From NCBI RefSeq assembly GCF_907164915.1, contig NC_061864.1, forward strand, positions 20,062,484-20,126,483: DNA of 64,000 bases, given 5' to 3'. The position numbers were made by a program, and so were the translations under genes. Source of the DNA: Impatiens glandulifera (taxonomy: Eukaryota > Streptophyta > Magnoliopsida > Ericales > Balsaminaceae). Position 1 is the first letter of the stretch; each line of letters opens with the position of its first letter. This document shows positions 21,201 through 33,200 of this stretch, piece by piece. The notes under the pieces were generated by a model. It was not told where the DNA came from, did not search any database, and saw only the letters and a program-made list of their open reading frames with translations.

Positions 21201-24200
21201 TAGAAAATGTTGTTTTCACATGTTGGAGATCTGTGCGTTTCATCATATCTAATTTTGCCGGCCATCTGCACAAATATCAAATAAACAAATGAGTGACTAA
21301 TGTTCACAGACCTCCATAGAGTAATTAAATAAAGAAAAGGATCATTACTCTGCAGGCTCTGAAAGAGCAATCGAGTATCTGCAAATATCAGATTCTGCCT
21401 TATGTGCATTAATAGTACAGTAATGGACTCCACTTTTACATAAGGCACCCTGCCATTGATGTTGCACATGGCTTTCATGATGGTACGAATCTAGAAGTTG
21501 TGGGGGTACCGGTGGAGGAGAACAAGGTGGAGGTGGTGCAGAAGGTGGATGGGCCTGAGGCTGGGGTGGGAGAGATGGAGGTAATGGTGGTGGAAGATCA
21601 GGTGGAGGAGGTGGAGGTGGAAGATAGGTGACAGGAGGTGGTCCAACAGGTGGAGGAAACATCATACCTTTGTGCTGCATTGAGTTTCCATGCATCTGTG
21701 CTAATGGTGTGACAGAAGTAGGCATGAAAGGAGCTGGAACAGGGTTACCGTGATGATAATTGGGCATTATACCAGATGATACTGGATTTGGAGGAACTTG
21801 GTGACCAAATCCCCGTGCGTCCCAAGAGTTTTGAGGGTAATATACGGGTTGCATGAAAGGGGGTAGATGAGGTGGTGGTGGTGGTGGTGGAGCAGGAGGT
21901 CCCTGAATTGGTACAGGCATGCACACCATGTTCCCTGGTGCAGGATGTCTGTGCATATACAGCTGTTCAGGTGCACCAGAAGTAACCTGACCTCCTGCAA
22001 AGTTTTAGTAATTGCAAAAGCATCAGTCTATTATCCGCTTCAACATGAAAAATGTATTAACATATCTTACAGAATAAAAAATTTATCACTATTCTAACTT
22101 TACCTCCATGTTGATGATTAGGTGCCATAGAACTACAAGAACCATCGACAGCCATGGGCCCAATTTGTGATGCTGGCGGACATCCAAAGGAATTCCAGCC
22201 TGAGTGAGATCCATACCCACTTTGACTCATTTGTCCATTAGTTTCTGCAGTTGCTGTAGCTTGGTGCATACCAGGTTGACTGTAAAGACAAGATGTAGGT
22301 ATAATAATCATACATAAAGTCTATGAAAATACATAATTGGCTTGAATAACTCAATTGCATGCTTGTATTGTAGAATCACATAAACTTGTAAGGAGAATTT
22401 GGGAGCTGGCTTCTGACTCGCAATATTACTTTTTGCCTCAGTGCTATAGAGTCCTTGAAATTGTTTGCACACGCCGTCATTACCAACTTAAAATGACATC
22501 AACTATTTTTTACAAAAAGAAGTGTATTTTCAAGGCACTATAACCCAAAAAAACATTCCAAGAATATATAAATTGCTAAACTTCAGCTTCTTAGGAAGCT
22601 AAACAAGCAGCTCCGAAAAATAACTTGTTCATAGGCTCCTAAACAAACAGTCACATCCAAACCACTGATAATGGCAGGAACTTTGTAACCTGAGCTCAAG
22701 AGGAAGTGACGTAAGAATCACTGAAGAAAGAGAAGGGCATGGCATATGCAATTAATTCAACCACTGGAGACCGCATTAATTAACTAGCCACATGAATGTT
22801 TTACTAATAAATCAAATGTAGCAGCGAGTGCCAAATTTGCTGATGAACCCATACTTGTCAACAAACTAAATGCATATAAGTGTGCTATCTCCACATCTTG
22901 TTAGGTAAAAAGCTGCCAAACCAAAAAGGAAAATACTGCTTACATCCAGAGGGCAATAAGAATTCAAATTTCAGACTTGCACACTACCATAAACAATAAA
23001 TAATTGGATGCCAGGAAAAAAAAGTATGAAAGCAAATTTTGGGCTAAACTCTATACCATCTATGAATGTCAATAGATAATGCAGAAAAACAGAAGTAAAT
23101 GAAAGAGAAAGCTAGTAGATATATCATATATTGATCTTAAACCTGAACTCTATCTGGAAAAAGGTCGCTGGACAACCTCGCAAGGTTTTCAGAAGAGCAT
23201 AAGCAGTATCGGTACTGCTACATTCAACAAGCCAAGAAGAACCAGTTGGCATATTTGTTCGTGTCAGCCTAATGACAGAACCGACACTGCCAATAGCAAG
23301 GTCACAAGCAGCCATCAACTCATCGTCGGCAATTATTGTAGGGTTAATATTTTGGATGTTAATCCAAAGCATGCTAGAAGTAATTTGGTCATCTTGACTT
23401 CTGCAACTTCCATAGTGGTTATAGGCAGAGTTATTAGTACCATAACACTTCATGCTTAATGAAGATAGTAAGGAAGATAAACGAGACATCCTTCTATCAG
23501 CCGGACTCCCAGATTTAGTCACTGAATGTGGAGATCCAACCACATTATTGCCAGAATCATTGACTCTAACATCAAAAGGAATATGAGCAGGCCCAGATTG
23601 TGTAATATCCATTGGCATTGCAACATCAGCTGAGCCTACATTCGAATACGAAGGATGAAGTTTTTCCTGGCGAAGCTTCCTTAGGTGCCCCATTACAGCA
23701 GCAGCTTCTTCAGGAGAATCAAAGTCCATCAACAGAGCTCCTTCTCCAGTAAGGTCTGTAGTCCAGCGTGGCCCCTTATGAACGATTTTCTTCGATTCTT
23801 GGAGCATCTCATCCTTAACTGAATTATTTGAGACCTTTCCAATGTAAACATGACAACTATATCCAACAGCAACACCATTTATGACTCCTTTGGTTCCTAA
23901 TCCAATGTCCATGAACCTTATTTGAAGGCAAGCACCCCAAGGAGCACGTCCTCTCATAACCTCCCTAGCCTTTATTGCATCCATTATATTTCTGTAATGG
24001 ACAATAGCAAATCCTTTAAATGGAAAATACAGAAATCGTTCTACTGGACCAAACTTCTCAAATTCAAATCTGACAATAGCTTCAGATGCACTAGGACCTA
24101 AAGAACCTAGCCACAAATGGTTAGAAGCTGAAAAAACATCCATAGACCCAGGTTCACCATCAGTGTACCACATCACTTGATTGCTATTTAGTGGACGCTG

Positions 24201-27138
24201 CATGTTGAGATGATCTTTAGGAGATTCAGATGCCTTACTTCTATCATGGTTAGAAGATCTCAACGCATGATAGCAATTATCAGTGTTTGGAACTATATTC
24301 TTCTCATTTTTTTCACAAGCATATGGTGGATATTCAATTGAACTAGTCCTCAATTCAAATGGTTTTCTTGAGACAGGTGATGGCATTGAGTTGGTAGACA
24401 TATTTCTGGGTGTTGAAGACCTACATATAGATGCATTGCTTGACCCAGTAGACTCAAAATTCATCAAGTTGGAGTTTCCAGTGTCATGTGCAGAACTTGT
24501 CAATTGAACTTCGGCAGCAACCACTGACATGTGAGTTTCTGAATGTTGACCTGGGAGCTTGTCTTCCAATTCATTATTGGAAGGCCCACCATGATTTCTA
24601 TTAGTAATATTCTGTCCAGAAACTACGGGTAAGTTACCATGTTGATTACTTGTCTTGGGGACCATATAGCACCCCAATGTGTATTCAGATGGATCGGGCT
24701 CATAATGTTCAGTGTCCACATTACCATCATCAAGACCAAAGAGGTCTTTAAGAGAAGTTAATATGTTTTCCAATAATGATCTTATATCCGATAAACCTTC
24801 TACAGCTAATGAATTACATAGCTTCTTATACTTGGCCAGTATCAATCCTCTCAATGAAGGATCTTTGCTAACAGCCTGCATAAGTGGAGAAAAGAATCCC
24901 CAATTAAAATATGTACAAACAGAATGTATCTTGACAGTGGAAGACAATGATAATCAGCATAAGGGCTTTGTCTCCAACTCCTAACATGGCATGAAATGAA
25001 TAAACTAGAAAGGCTGCACAAATGAACCAAGAACATAAAGTTTAAATTAATACAATCTCCTCTTAGCGGTATTTAGACCAAAAGAATATGATTAGGATGG
25101 TGAATCTGGAATCATTGACCTTGCAAACAAGACTAAACGAATATGGCAATAAAACAAAGAAGTTGCTAAAAGCAATAAAGGAAGAACTTTGTCAGATTTC
25201 AATTTCAACATTCACGACTGTTTGTTTACACAATATAGAGGTACAGTAAATGGAAAATAGAAAGTTTTGACAAAATGAAGCCTACAAGATTATCTCTAAG
25301 TCACTGCACATAATGCAAATCCAGTATCCACATAATCAATGCACTTCCACCTTGTACAAATAATCTCTATTAGATTTCTTTGGGAATATCAATGCACAGA
25401 AAAAGATAACAGTGCATAGGATTGCAATTCATAGTAACCATGGAATCTCTGTAGTTTCTCATGCCAGATATCAAAATAAGAAGTATGCAGAAGCTCTTGT
25501 GTGTTACCTGTCCCAGCAAGCAGTTTCTCATAATAGGAGATGTCTCTTTGCCATTAATAATAGTATTTGCTTCATTACCCCTTTCAGTAGAAGCTATTAT
25601 TGATCCAGGATTATCCTGAACCACATCTCCAGTATCAAGTCTGGTTATCACCTGTCTAAGGAAGTAACATCCTCCTCGTTTTTCATCCTCTGCTGATGCA
25701 CTAGAATCGATAAGTTCAAAACAAGCACCGATGATATTCTTTGGACAGCAAAAGAAAACCCTCAGAAGGCAAAGTACACTAGACTTGGATAGTTTAATTA
25801 GTGCAGAATCATTTCCATCAGAAATTTTTTGCTTGTGCTCAAGAAATATCTCATTGGAATCTTGCATCGTCAATATCTCCTTGTCAAACATCAGAAGCGT
25901 ATCATTCCTCTCCAAAGAAGATATAAAGAAGGTAAGCACATTACAGAAAACTGCAGAACAGATTCCACGAATAACAGATGACGTTGATGCCTCTGAGGAA
26001 GCAATACAGCAAATGTCGGCTAAACCAAATAAACAGGCTTTTGCGGTCCCAAAAGCAACATCATCTGTGTCCTCTCCTTTATTTAATATTGTCAAATTCC
26101 AGTTATGCGTATTAATAAGGACCTTCGCTGAAGCTTCAAGAGCAGTAGGACAATATGAAGCATATCTTGGGATTAGATCTGCAATGATGCGCTGCACACT
26201 GGTGCAACCTGCAGTGCAGGTAATATTCTTAAGAATGTGAATAAATTATTAAATCTTTTGAAATGTTAAACTTGTATTAATAAACAAAATATAGCAAACA
26301 TCATAACAACACGTTAACAAGTACAAGCCAAAGAAACAGGTACTAGAATGATGAGTTCTAATAGTGGTGAAAGGCCTCCTCTCCAAAAACAATATATGAA
26401 TGGAAAAATCACATAGACTATGGACAGCAAATAAGATGATCCAATCATCATTTCTACTAGGCAAGTTATAAAAACTAGATGCACTTGTTTGATCAAATGG
26501 CGTGTCCATTGTGTCAAAATGATGTTTTTCTTCTTCTGCTTTTAGTATTGGAGATCGAGGACACCTATGCAACATTCCTTTTAAGCAACACATCTTTCAA
26601 AGACTGCATCTACAAATCAACTTTGAGAAGATGAACTGAACTACAAACTTTTCACAGAAGAACCTGTATCTTTTTAGATATCCTATATGAGCAAAAAGCT
26701 TAATTTCACCTAGTTCATACTCAGTATAACCAATGGAACACGAATAAATGAACAAAACGTTATTAGGTTTTTGTAATCAGTTTCGCAACCTAATCAAGTT
26801 ATCAAAGAGAGATAAAAGACAGAACCTCGAGAAGCAGCAATTAGAGAAAGGAAGACTTTTTCGAGATCAGGCATGAGACGAACATCCTTTTGAGAGACAC
26901 AGAACTTAATTCTCTTGTAACAATCGTATAAACTTCGAATCTCCTCTTTATTCCTCCGCCTTTTATCAATTTCTTCCTGAGATAGTGACGGTTGTGTAGA
27001 AGAAAGAAACTGCGGTTTTTGAGTTGAAGGATGAACATCAGATGTTTGTGAAGTCAATAGACGATTCAATGGATATGTATGTTCAGTCGGCAGTTCTTGT
27101 AGCCTTCGCTTCTTCAGCGGCTGCTCCGCGGAAGCCAT
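18230..27138 (-). CDS. SPEN-family nuclear RNA-binding protein with RRM and SPOC domains (FPA-related)
   Basis: Eight coding exons on the minus strand: 27138-26826, 26208-25508, 24875-23143, 22279-22104, 21994-21349, 21265-21184, 19175-19128 and 18430-18230. All have GT-AG borders and matching phases, giving 1299 residues. The N-terminus has a basic KKRR motif, then a mostly helical, unnamed region to about residue 340. RRM1 is at about 590-665 (LWLGSL and KGFAIVHY as RNP2/RNP1). Two more divergent RRM-like folds start near 677 (CHVYIGKV) and 839 (MLWINIQN). A glycine/proline/histidine-rich stretch with long polyproline runs follows (about 980-1150), then a SPOC domain to the end ([33 protein letters not shown]). 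In plants this architecture belongs to FPA and its relatives, which act in transcript 3'-end choice; this one looks closest to the At1g27750-type member, an assignment from memory. SPOC is split over four exons, one of only 48 nt. Confidence 0.9.
19960..21045 (+). mobile_element. Internally deleted LTR-retrotransposon remnant in the SPEN gene intron
   Basis: It lies in the 2.0-kb intron 21183-19176, in the opposite orientation to the gene. Around 19980-20290 the plus strand encodes a charged gag-like stretch ([18 protein letters not shown] and onwards, with stops). Around 20700-20728 come GGACGAACGAATTGAAGG and a purine tract GGAGAGGG, as at the end of a Ty3-type pol gene and its polypurine tract. 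An LTR-like segment starting TGATACAAGG follows, with TATAAATAG near 20826 and CTCTCTCTCATAC. No reverse transcriptase or integrase is left, so it is deleted and dead. Its right boundary and target duplication are not resolved. Confidence 0.5.
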
Positions 27139-29090
27139 GGAACCGAGGTTTTTCTAATCGTTTCCGTGAGAGTATCAACCAGAGATCTTATGAATGAAAA
27201 AATTGAAAAAAAAAACGAGAGAAAACAAACGTGTCCTTCTCAATTGTTATATCATACAGTCCCCTTAAGGGCCTTTTTGGTTGAAATTATTTTAGAAAAT
27301 AACCTAATATTTCCTCATCATAAACTAAAATATTATAAATTTTTCAAATATTTTTCCACTCTACATATTTGTTTCTGATTTTTTATCTAAATAATCTCAT
27401 GTAACCGAGTTTATTGTCGTTTTTGAAAACTTTCATATACGTTATTTTCTTTAGCCTACGGGTCTTTAATATTTCAGTTAGAAATTATTATTGGACTAAA
27501 TAAAGATGGTTAGATCAAAATTAATTGTTGTGAATTGTAATTATTATTTATGTAACATGTAGTCACGACTCGCGAATAAAAGTTATATTATTTGTGCACG
27601 TAAAAACTTTCAAATATTATTTTGTTTTTTTATTATGAATTATATTGAAATTCAATTATAACAATATAGTAAATCATTTTAAGTTCATTAATAAGTATAT
27701 AATAGACCTTGCTTAAAAAAACGTATCAATCTTAATTAATTATGTAATTTCAATGACAAAATCTCTAATATAGGTTACTTCAATTCAAATAATATTTCTT
27801 ACTTATCATTTTGTTTTATTAATGTTTTCAAACTAATGAAAATATAGTGTGAAAAATGTGTCATCAATCATACACAAAAAAAAATTATATTTTAATTTCT
27901 TAGACATTTAGTATATGTTACAAATAAAATGTGTTTCTAAATATAAACAATGCATAAATAATTAACAATAAAAATAATAAACAAAGTAAAGAAATAAAGA
28001 CCTTTTCAAATGCAAAAAAGTGATAAATAAAATAAAACAAAAGACCATATACATAGTTTAATCCAAAGTAGAAAACTTAAAATTAAATGGAAATGGAACA
28101 AGTGGATATGGTTTTTTTTTTCTAACATCCATGAGTAAACTTAGTTTAAAAAATAAAATAATGACATAATTCATATACATTTTTAAAATATAAAATAATC
28201 AAAATTAATTAATTTATTTTACTTTAAATGTTTTAAGTTGAAAAACACTTTAAGTTTGAATGAAATCATAATTATGTAGATAATACTAATTTTGTAAATT
28301 AATATATAAAAATGATAAACTTCATTAAAATAAAATAAAAATGCATAATTTTGGTTAGCTAGAAACAAACAAATAAATTACAATACAGTACAAGAAGAAT
28401 CAATGAAAAATGGGTAATTGGATATTTTACCCACAAAGTAAATATTATTCCATAAAACAAAATAATTTTTGTAGATAAAAATATAATAATGTATGTGTCA
28501 TCATTAAATATAGAATATGTTATAAATAAAAAGAATGCAATGACACAAAGGTTTTCTTATATACGTCATAATTCATTAAATGTAAACTTTTAAAAATTTA
28601 TTTGTAAAACATTGGTCTTTTACCTTATAATCTAAATTAAGTGAAAGATAAAAAAAAAAAAACTCAATTTAATATATAATAATATGATAAGAAAATACTA
28701 TTTTAACACTTGGTAACATTTTATTAACATTAGATAGAGAGTAGAACTGAAAAAAAAAATACAAATTAATAGAATTGGGTGAAGGTTATTTAATAAAATG
28801 CAGATGCAAATGCACAAAAATGAGATAAATAAATTGAGAACAAGAACTAAAACTAAAAATTCAAAAATAGCCAAATAGGTCATGCTGTGAGGGTCCACCA
28901 CATGTTGGCTTTTTAACTTACAAAAAAAAAAAATTATTATACTATTGCAATAGTCTAATAAGAGAAAAATATTCTGTATTTACTAAACTAGTATGACTAT
29001 ATAAACTGGAAGGATATAATGATGTTATTATATTGCAAAGTTTTAAATTCTATTATTATTCAAATATATTAAAATAATTTGTCTACCTGG
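27139..29090. other. AT-rich intergenic region, no gene seen
   Basis: Upstream side of the SPEN gene (its 5' UTR and promoter lie just above 27138), followed by nearly 2 kb of very AT-rich sequence with many short A and T runs. No open frame with family similarity was found. Confidence 0.6.
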
Positions 29091-29091
29091 C

Positions 29092-29500
29092 AGGGATGAC
29101 AATGGGGCGGGGAATGCATCTACTATTTACGCTCCGTTTTTATTTCAGGAATTTTTCTAATATCATTCTCTTCCTGTCCGGTTTGTCATTTGTTTTCGAG
29201 AATTTTTTTAATATCATCTCCCGTTCGATTTCAGAGAATCCCCGCGGGACAACGTTAATAAAATATTTTTTAAAAAGATAAAATAATTATACAATAAAAT
29301 TATATAAATGAATTTTTAATATAATATATATTAAAATTTTATATTATTATAAAAAAAAATAAACTCTCACCTCTTATAAAATATAAAGAATAAATAAATA
29401 TATTAATAATTTAAATATATTTAATTATATTTATAGTGTTCGTGGCAGAATCAGGGACGGTCGGGGAAAGAGACACAAATACCATCCCGCCCCATCCCCG
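29092..29500. mobile_element. hAT-like short transposon remnant or dispersed repeat
   Basis: It begins CAGGGATGACAATGGGGC, a terminus type I associate with hAT-derived MITEs. It ends in a region rich in CCCGCCCCATCCCCG near 29483-29500, partly complementary to the left end. The middle shares the CGAGAATTTTTTTAATATCA and CCCCGCGGGACAAC blocks with the fragment at 12826-12965. A long AT-rich insert separates the halves. A clean right terminus and target duplication are missing, so the boundaries are approximate. Confidence 0.45.
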
Positions 29501-30253
29501 TTCGGTTACAAAAAAAAAAAAAACCGTCTCAAATGAGACATTTCGTTTTTAGTTTAAATTGTGATCATTACTAAGCCCTATAATGTATATTTATATATTT
29601 GTGTAATATTTATATATTTGTGTATGACCTCAAATATTTTTTTACAAAAATTATTAATTTATTATATATATATTACTTATAAATAATTACATGATATTTA
29701 AATATTTATATTGACATATGTAAAAAAATGATATTTTAAACATAATTTACCTTAAAATGTTTATATTTGTACAGTATAAAAATGCCATTATTATTTCCAA
29801 TTTTTGAACCTCAAATTTCTTGAGTTTTCTACCGTTGAAAGTTGAACCTCCTAAATTTGTTTTCATTTGGTTTCTGTAATGAAGAAACCCAGTTAAATCC
29901 CTCTACCCTTCCGCCATGCCTCCTGATGATATTTTTCCGTAAATCCATGTAATAATCTCTGTAACTATCCCCATGCAGACGTTTTATAGCAAGAGACATT
30001 GACCATCTTTTTTCTCAGATTTTCTATAGAAAGTGAAGCCAATTTTCAATGATCTATGAGCACTTGCATATTAGAATTTAGCATGTTGAGGATATGAACA
30101 AGGAGACCGATTTTAAAAGGAATTATTGAAGGTCCTTAGAAACGGAAAACTTCAGAGGTATAACCATTTCTATTCTTTGTTGGGTTTAATTTTGTTAGAA
30201 TATGAAATTAGTCAATTTTCTTGGGTATTTTGCAGAAAAGAGGGGATTTTCGG
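29501..30253. promoter_or_regulatory. Kinesin promoter and 5' UTR region with a leader intron
   Basis: AT-rich to about 29800, then a more balanced region that could hold the transcription start. A good acceptor TATTTTGCAG ends at 30235, 18 bases before the kinesin ATG. The leader therefore probably contains an intron, and the upstream in-frame ATG at 30221 would be intronic. The exact start site and donor were not determined. Confidence 0.45.
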
Positions 30254-33200
30254 ATGGGATCAACTAGCGGGAATGAGCTTACACAATCGAGCTCCAAAAG
30301 ATTCAATGCTAAAGAAGAGAATATATTTGTTTCTATTAGGTTGAGGCCATTAAGTGCTAAAGAAATTGCAGTAAATGATGTTTCGGAATGGGAGTGCATT
30401 AACAACAATTCCATCATAAACCTAACAGAAAAGTCTTTATCTCCGCAAGCTTATACATTTGGTGAGCATTTGATACCACCTGCATTATGTAATATCTGTA
30501 ATATGCATCGATTGTGTATCTAAATATGTTAAGAGATGATTGGGATAGAAAAACATCCCCATTACAGGGATGCCAATGTTAACATGTTTTTCGTGTTTTT
30601 ATTGGGATGTGCAATAGTGGTGATACATAATTACCACGAACCCAGTCTCAAAGGGTATACCTAGAAAAATCCCTTGTACTCAAGGGAGTTATCAAATTAC
30701 CAAAAACCCTTGCATGGATATACGGGAGTTGATGCTTCGGAATGAGAGTGCATTAAAAAGACAATATCATCCCATACAAAAGAATCCTAGCAGAAAATTA
30801 TTTGTCTTCACAAGCTTATATCGTTTGGTGAGTAATTGATATAGCCTGCATTATTTACATTGGTGATAGGTATAGAGATATCCTGCTCTTTCCATATAAC
30901 CACTATAATAGTGGTAACGTCAACCCATTTTGTCATGTGCTAACTGCGCTGCAAAAAACTGATGAATGGCTGGTGAAAAAACCCAAATATCAGTTAAGGA
31001 GGACAAGACTTGGATGTGTAACAAATAATTTCTTGAATCCACCTCTATATGCCCGAATTGGTTTACATATAGCCTTGCATCTTCATCAGAGATACCAAAT
31101 TACCATTGGATGGCAATTTGCATTAGCATTCACATTTGTTTTTTTTAAGTTTAGGTTTGTCAAGTAATAAGAGATGTGATCTACATATCTCTTAGGAAAT
31201 TGGCTTTATAAGCTAATTACTTAATGCTGCAGGTTTAGAAGAATTTATTTCTAAGACTAAGCTTTTTCATGTTACAGACAGGGTATTTGGACCCGACTGC
31301 TCCTCAAAACAGGTGTACCATGAAGGAGCCAAAGAAGTCGTTCTCTCAGCTGTCAAAGGAATTAACGGTCAGCATTTCTCCTTGTCATTGGCTTTCTTTT
31401 TGGATTAAAGTTGTATTTTTCTTCGGGAGTTTGAATTTCAACTCATTCAAATGTCCTTTTCAGCAACTATCTTTGCATATGGACAGACGGGCAGTGGAAA
31501 AACATATACCATGTTTAGTATTACTGAATATACAATTGCTGATGTATTTGACTATATAGACAAGGTACTCTATTAGTATGAAAACATCTATTTTCATTTC
31601 TATTTACTAGAAAATATGAACCTCTCTATTTTTTATTCTAATCATAACTGCTAGCATAAGGAGTGGAAATTCGAGCTGAAATTCTCTGCTATGGAGATAT
31701 ATAATGAGTCTGTTAGAGACCTTTTGATTCTGGATGGTACTAATCTCAGGCTCCTTGATGATCCAGAGGTATAATTTTACATATTATTATGATTCTTATC
31801 TGGCTGAATAAGAAAGAACAAAATTTCATTTGCCATCTTCTTTCTTTTGCAGAAGGGGACAGTCGTTGAGAAACTATCAGAGGAAACTTTGAGGGACTGG
31901 AACCATTTTAAAGAGCTCCTGTCTATTTGTGAAGGTGAGAGCCTGTGTGACCTTATATTTAATCCTCTATCACATTTTGCATGAAAAGGAAGTAAGTTCA
32001 TTTTGTTGCATTTGTGCAGCTCAAAGACATATAGGAGGAACCGCTCTGAATGAAGTGAGTTCAAGATCTCATCAGATTATCCGACTGGTAAACTGGGTTT
32101 CCCGTGTTCTACAACTTCTAGTTCCTCTGATTTACATGTTTTATTGTCTTCTTCAATTTTCTACTTCAATTATTGGTAATTACAGACAATTGAAAGTTCC
32201 TCTCGTCAGTGTTCTCATGTTGTAGATTCAAGCAAACTAACAGCTTCTGTGGTATAGATATCTACTTTTACCTTAATACTACTACTAGTTGGTCATAAAT
32301 AGTTACTGTAATGAGTAATTAAATAAAATCTGAATGACAAATATACTTTCTCTACAGAATTTTGTTGATCTTGCTGGAAGTGAACGTGCCTCACAGACAT
32401 TGGCAGCTGGTTCGAGATTGAAAGAAGGTTCCCACATCAATCGCAGTTTACTAACTCTTGGAACTGTTATTCGCAAATTAAGGTTCATTGGTCTTTCAGT
32501 TTATTCTGTTCTAGTTTGTTTTGTCTGTCAGTCGTCTTTATCAAATATAAGTTTCAGTTTTTTAATTGCATGTTTCTCTCAAGATCTTGGGTTATTTGTT
32601 GAAATTAATTGTCCCAACTATTTTCCTAATTGGTTATTGCCTTGTGAAATTTAACTTAAACTGTCTTAAGCTTATTAATATGTTTTCAAAATTTCATACA
32701 AGAACTAGCTGAAAAGGATAGGATGTTACGAACCAATTCTTGCTTTAGGACCCTGAATCATTGATTTGCGGTGCCACTTGCATTCCTCAGACTATCTATC
32801 AATATCCATAATAATATCACGATAAATCAATATCACTCACTCACCCATTTTATTTATGTATTAGTTTTTCTGAACAAATAGAATACAACTTTCTTAAACA
32901 GGAGTATAACTTCTTCTTCTTTTTTAGTTCAACTTTTCATTAAAAAAAGGGAGCGCGAGAAGCGTTCAGAGATTAAAAATTCACATCTCGTGTAAACCCA
33001 CATCTCATGTAAACCCCTCTTTTCCTGATGTATGCAAACGTATGAAGCAGTAAGCCTTTGATTCTATCAGAACCGTAGCTTTTTCCTTCAAATGTTCTTA
33101 CATTCCTTTCTTTCTAAATCGTCCACAACAATAATTTATTTTCTTTATATATAAAGGTCATTTTTATATTACAAACTCTTACCTCCTTCTGCATTCAGAT

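Noticed and set aside
21867..22097. Plus-strand frame starting MRWWWWWW
   Set aside because: It is antisense to the polyproline-encoding exon of the SPEN gene.
30221..30253. Upstream in-frame ATG for the kinesin (MGILQKRGDF...)
   Set aside because: It precedes the TTTTGCAG acceptor ending at 30235, so it is most likely intronic; the start at 30254 is preferred.
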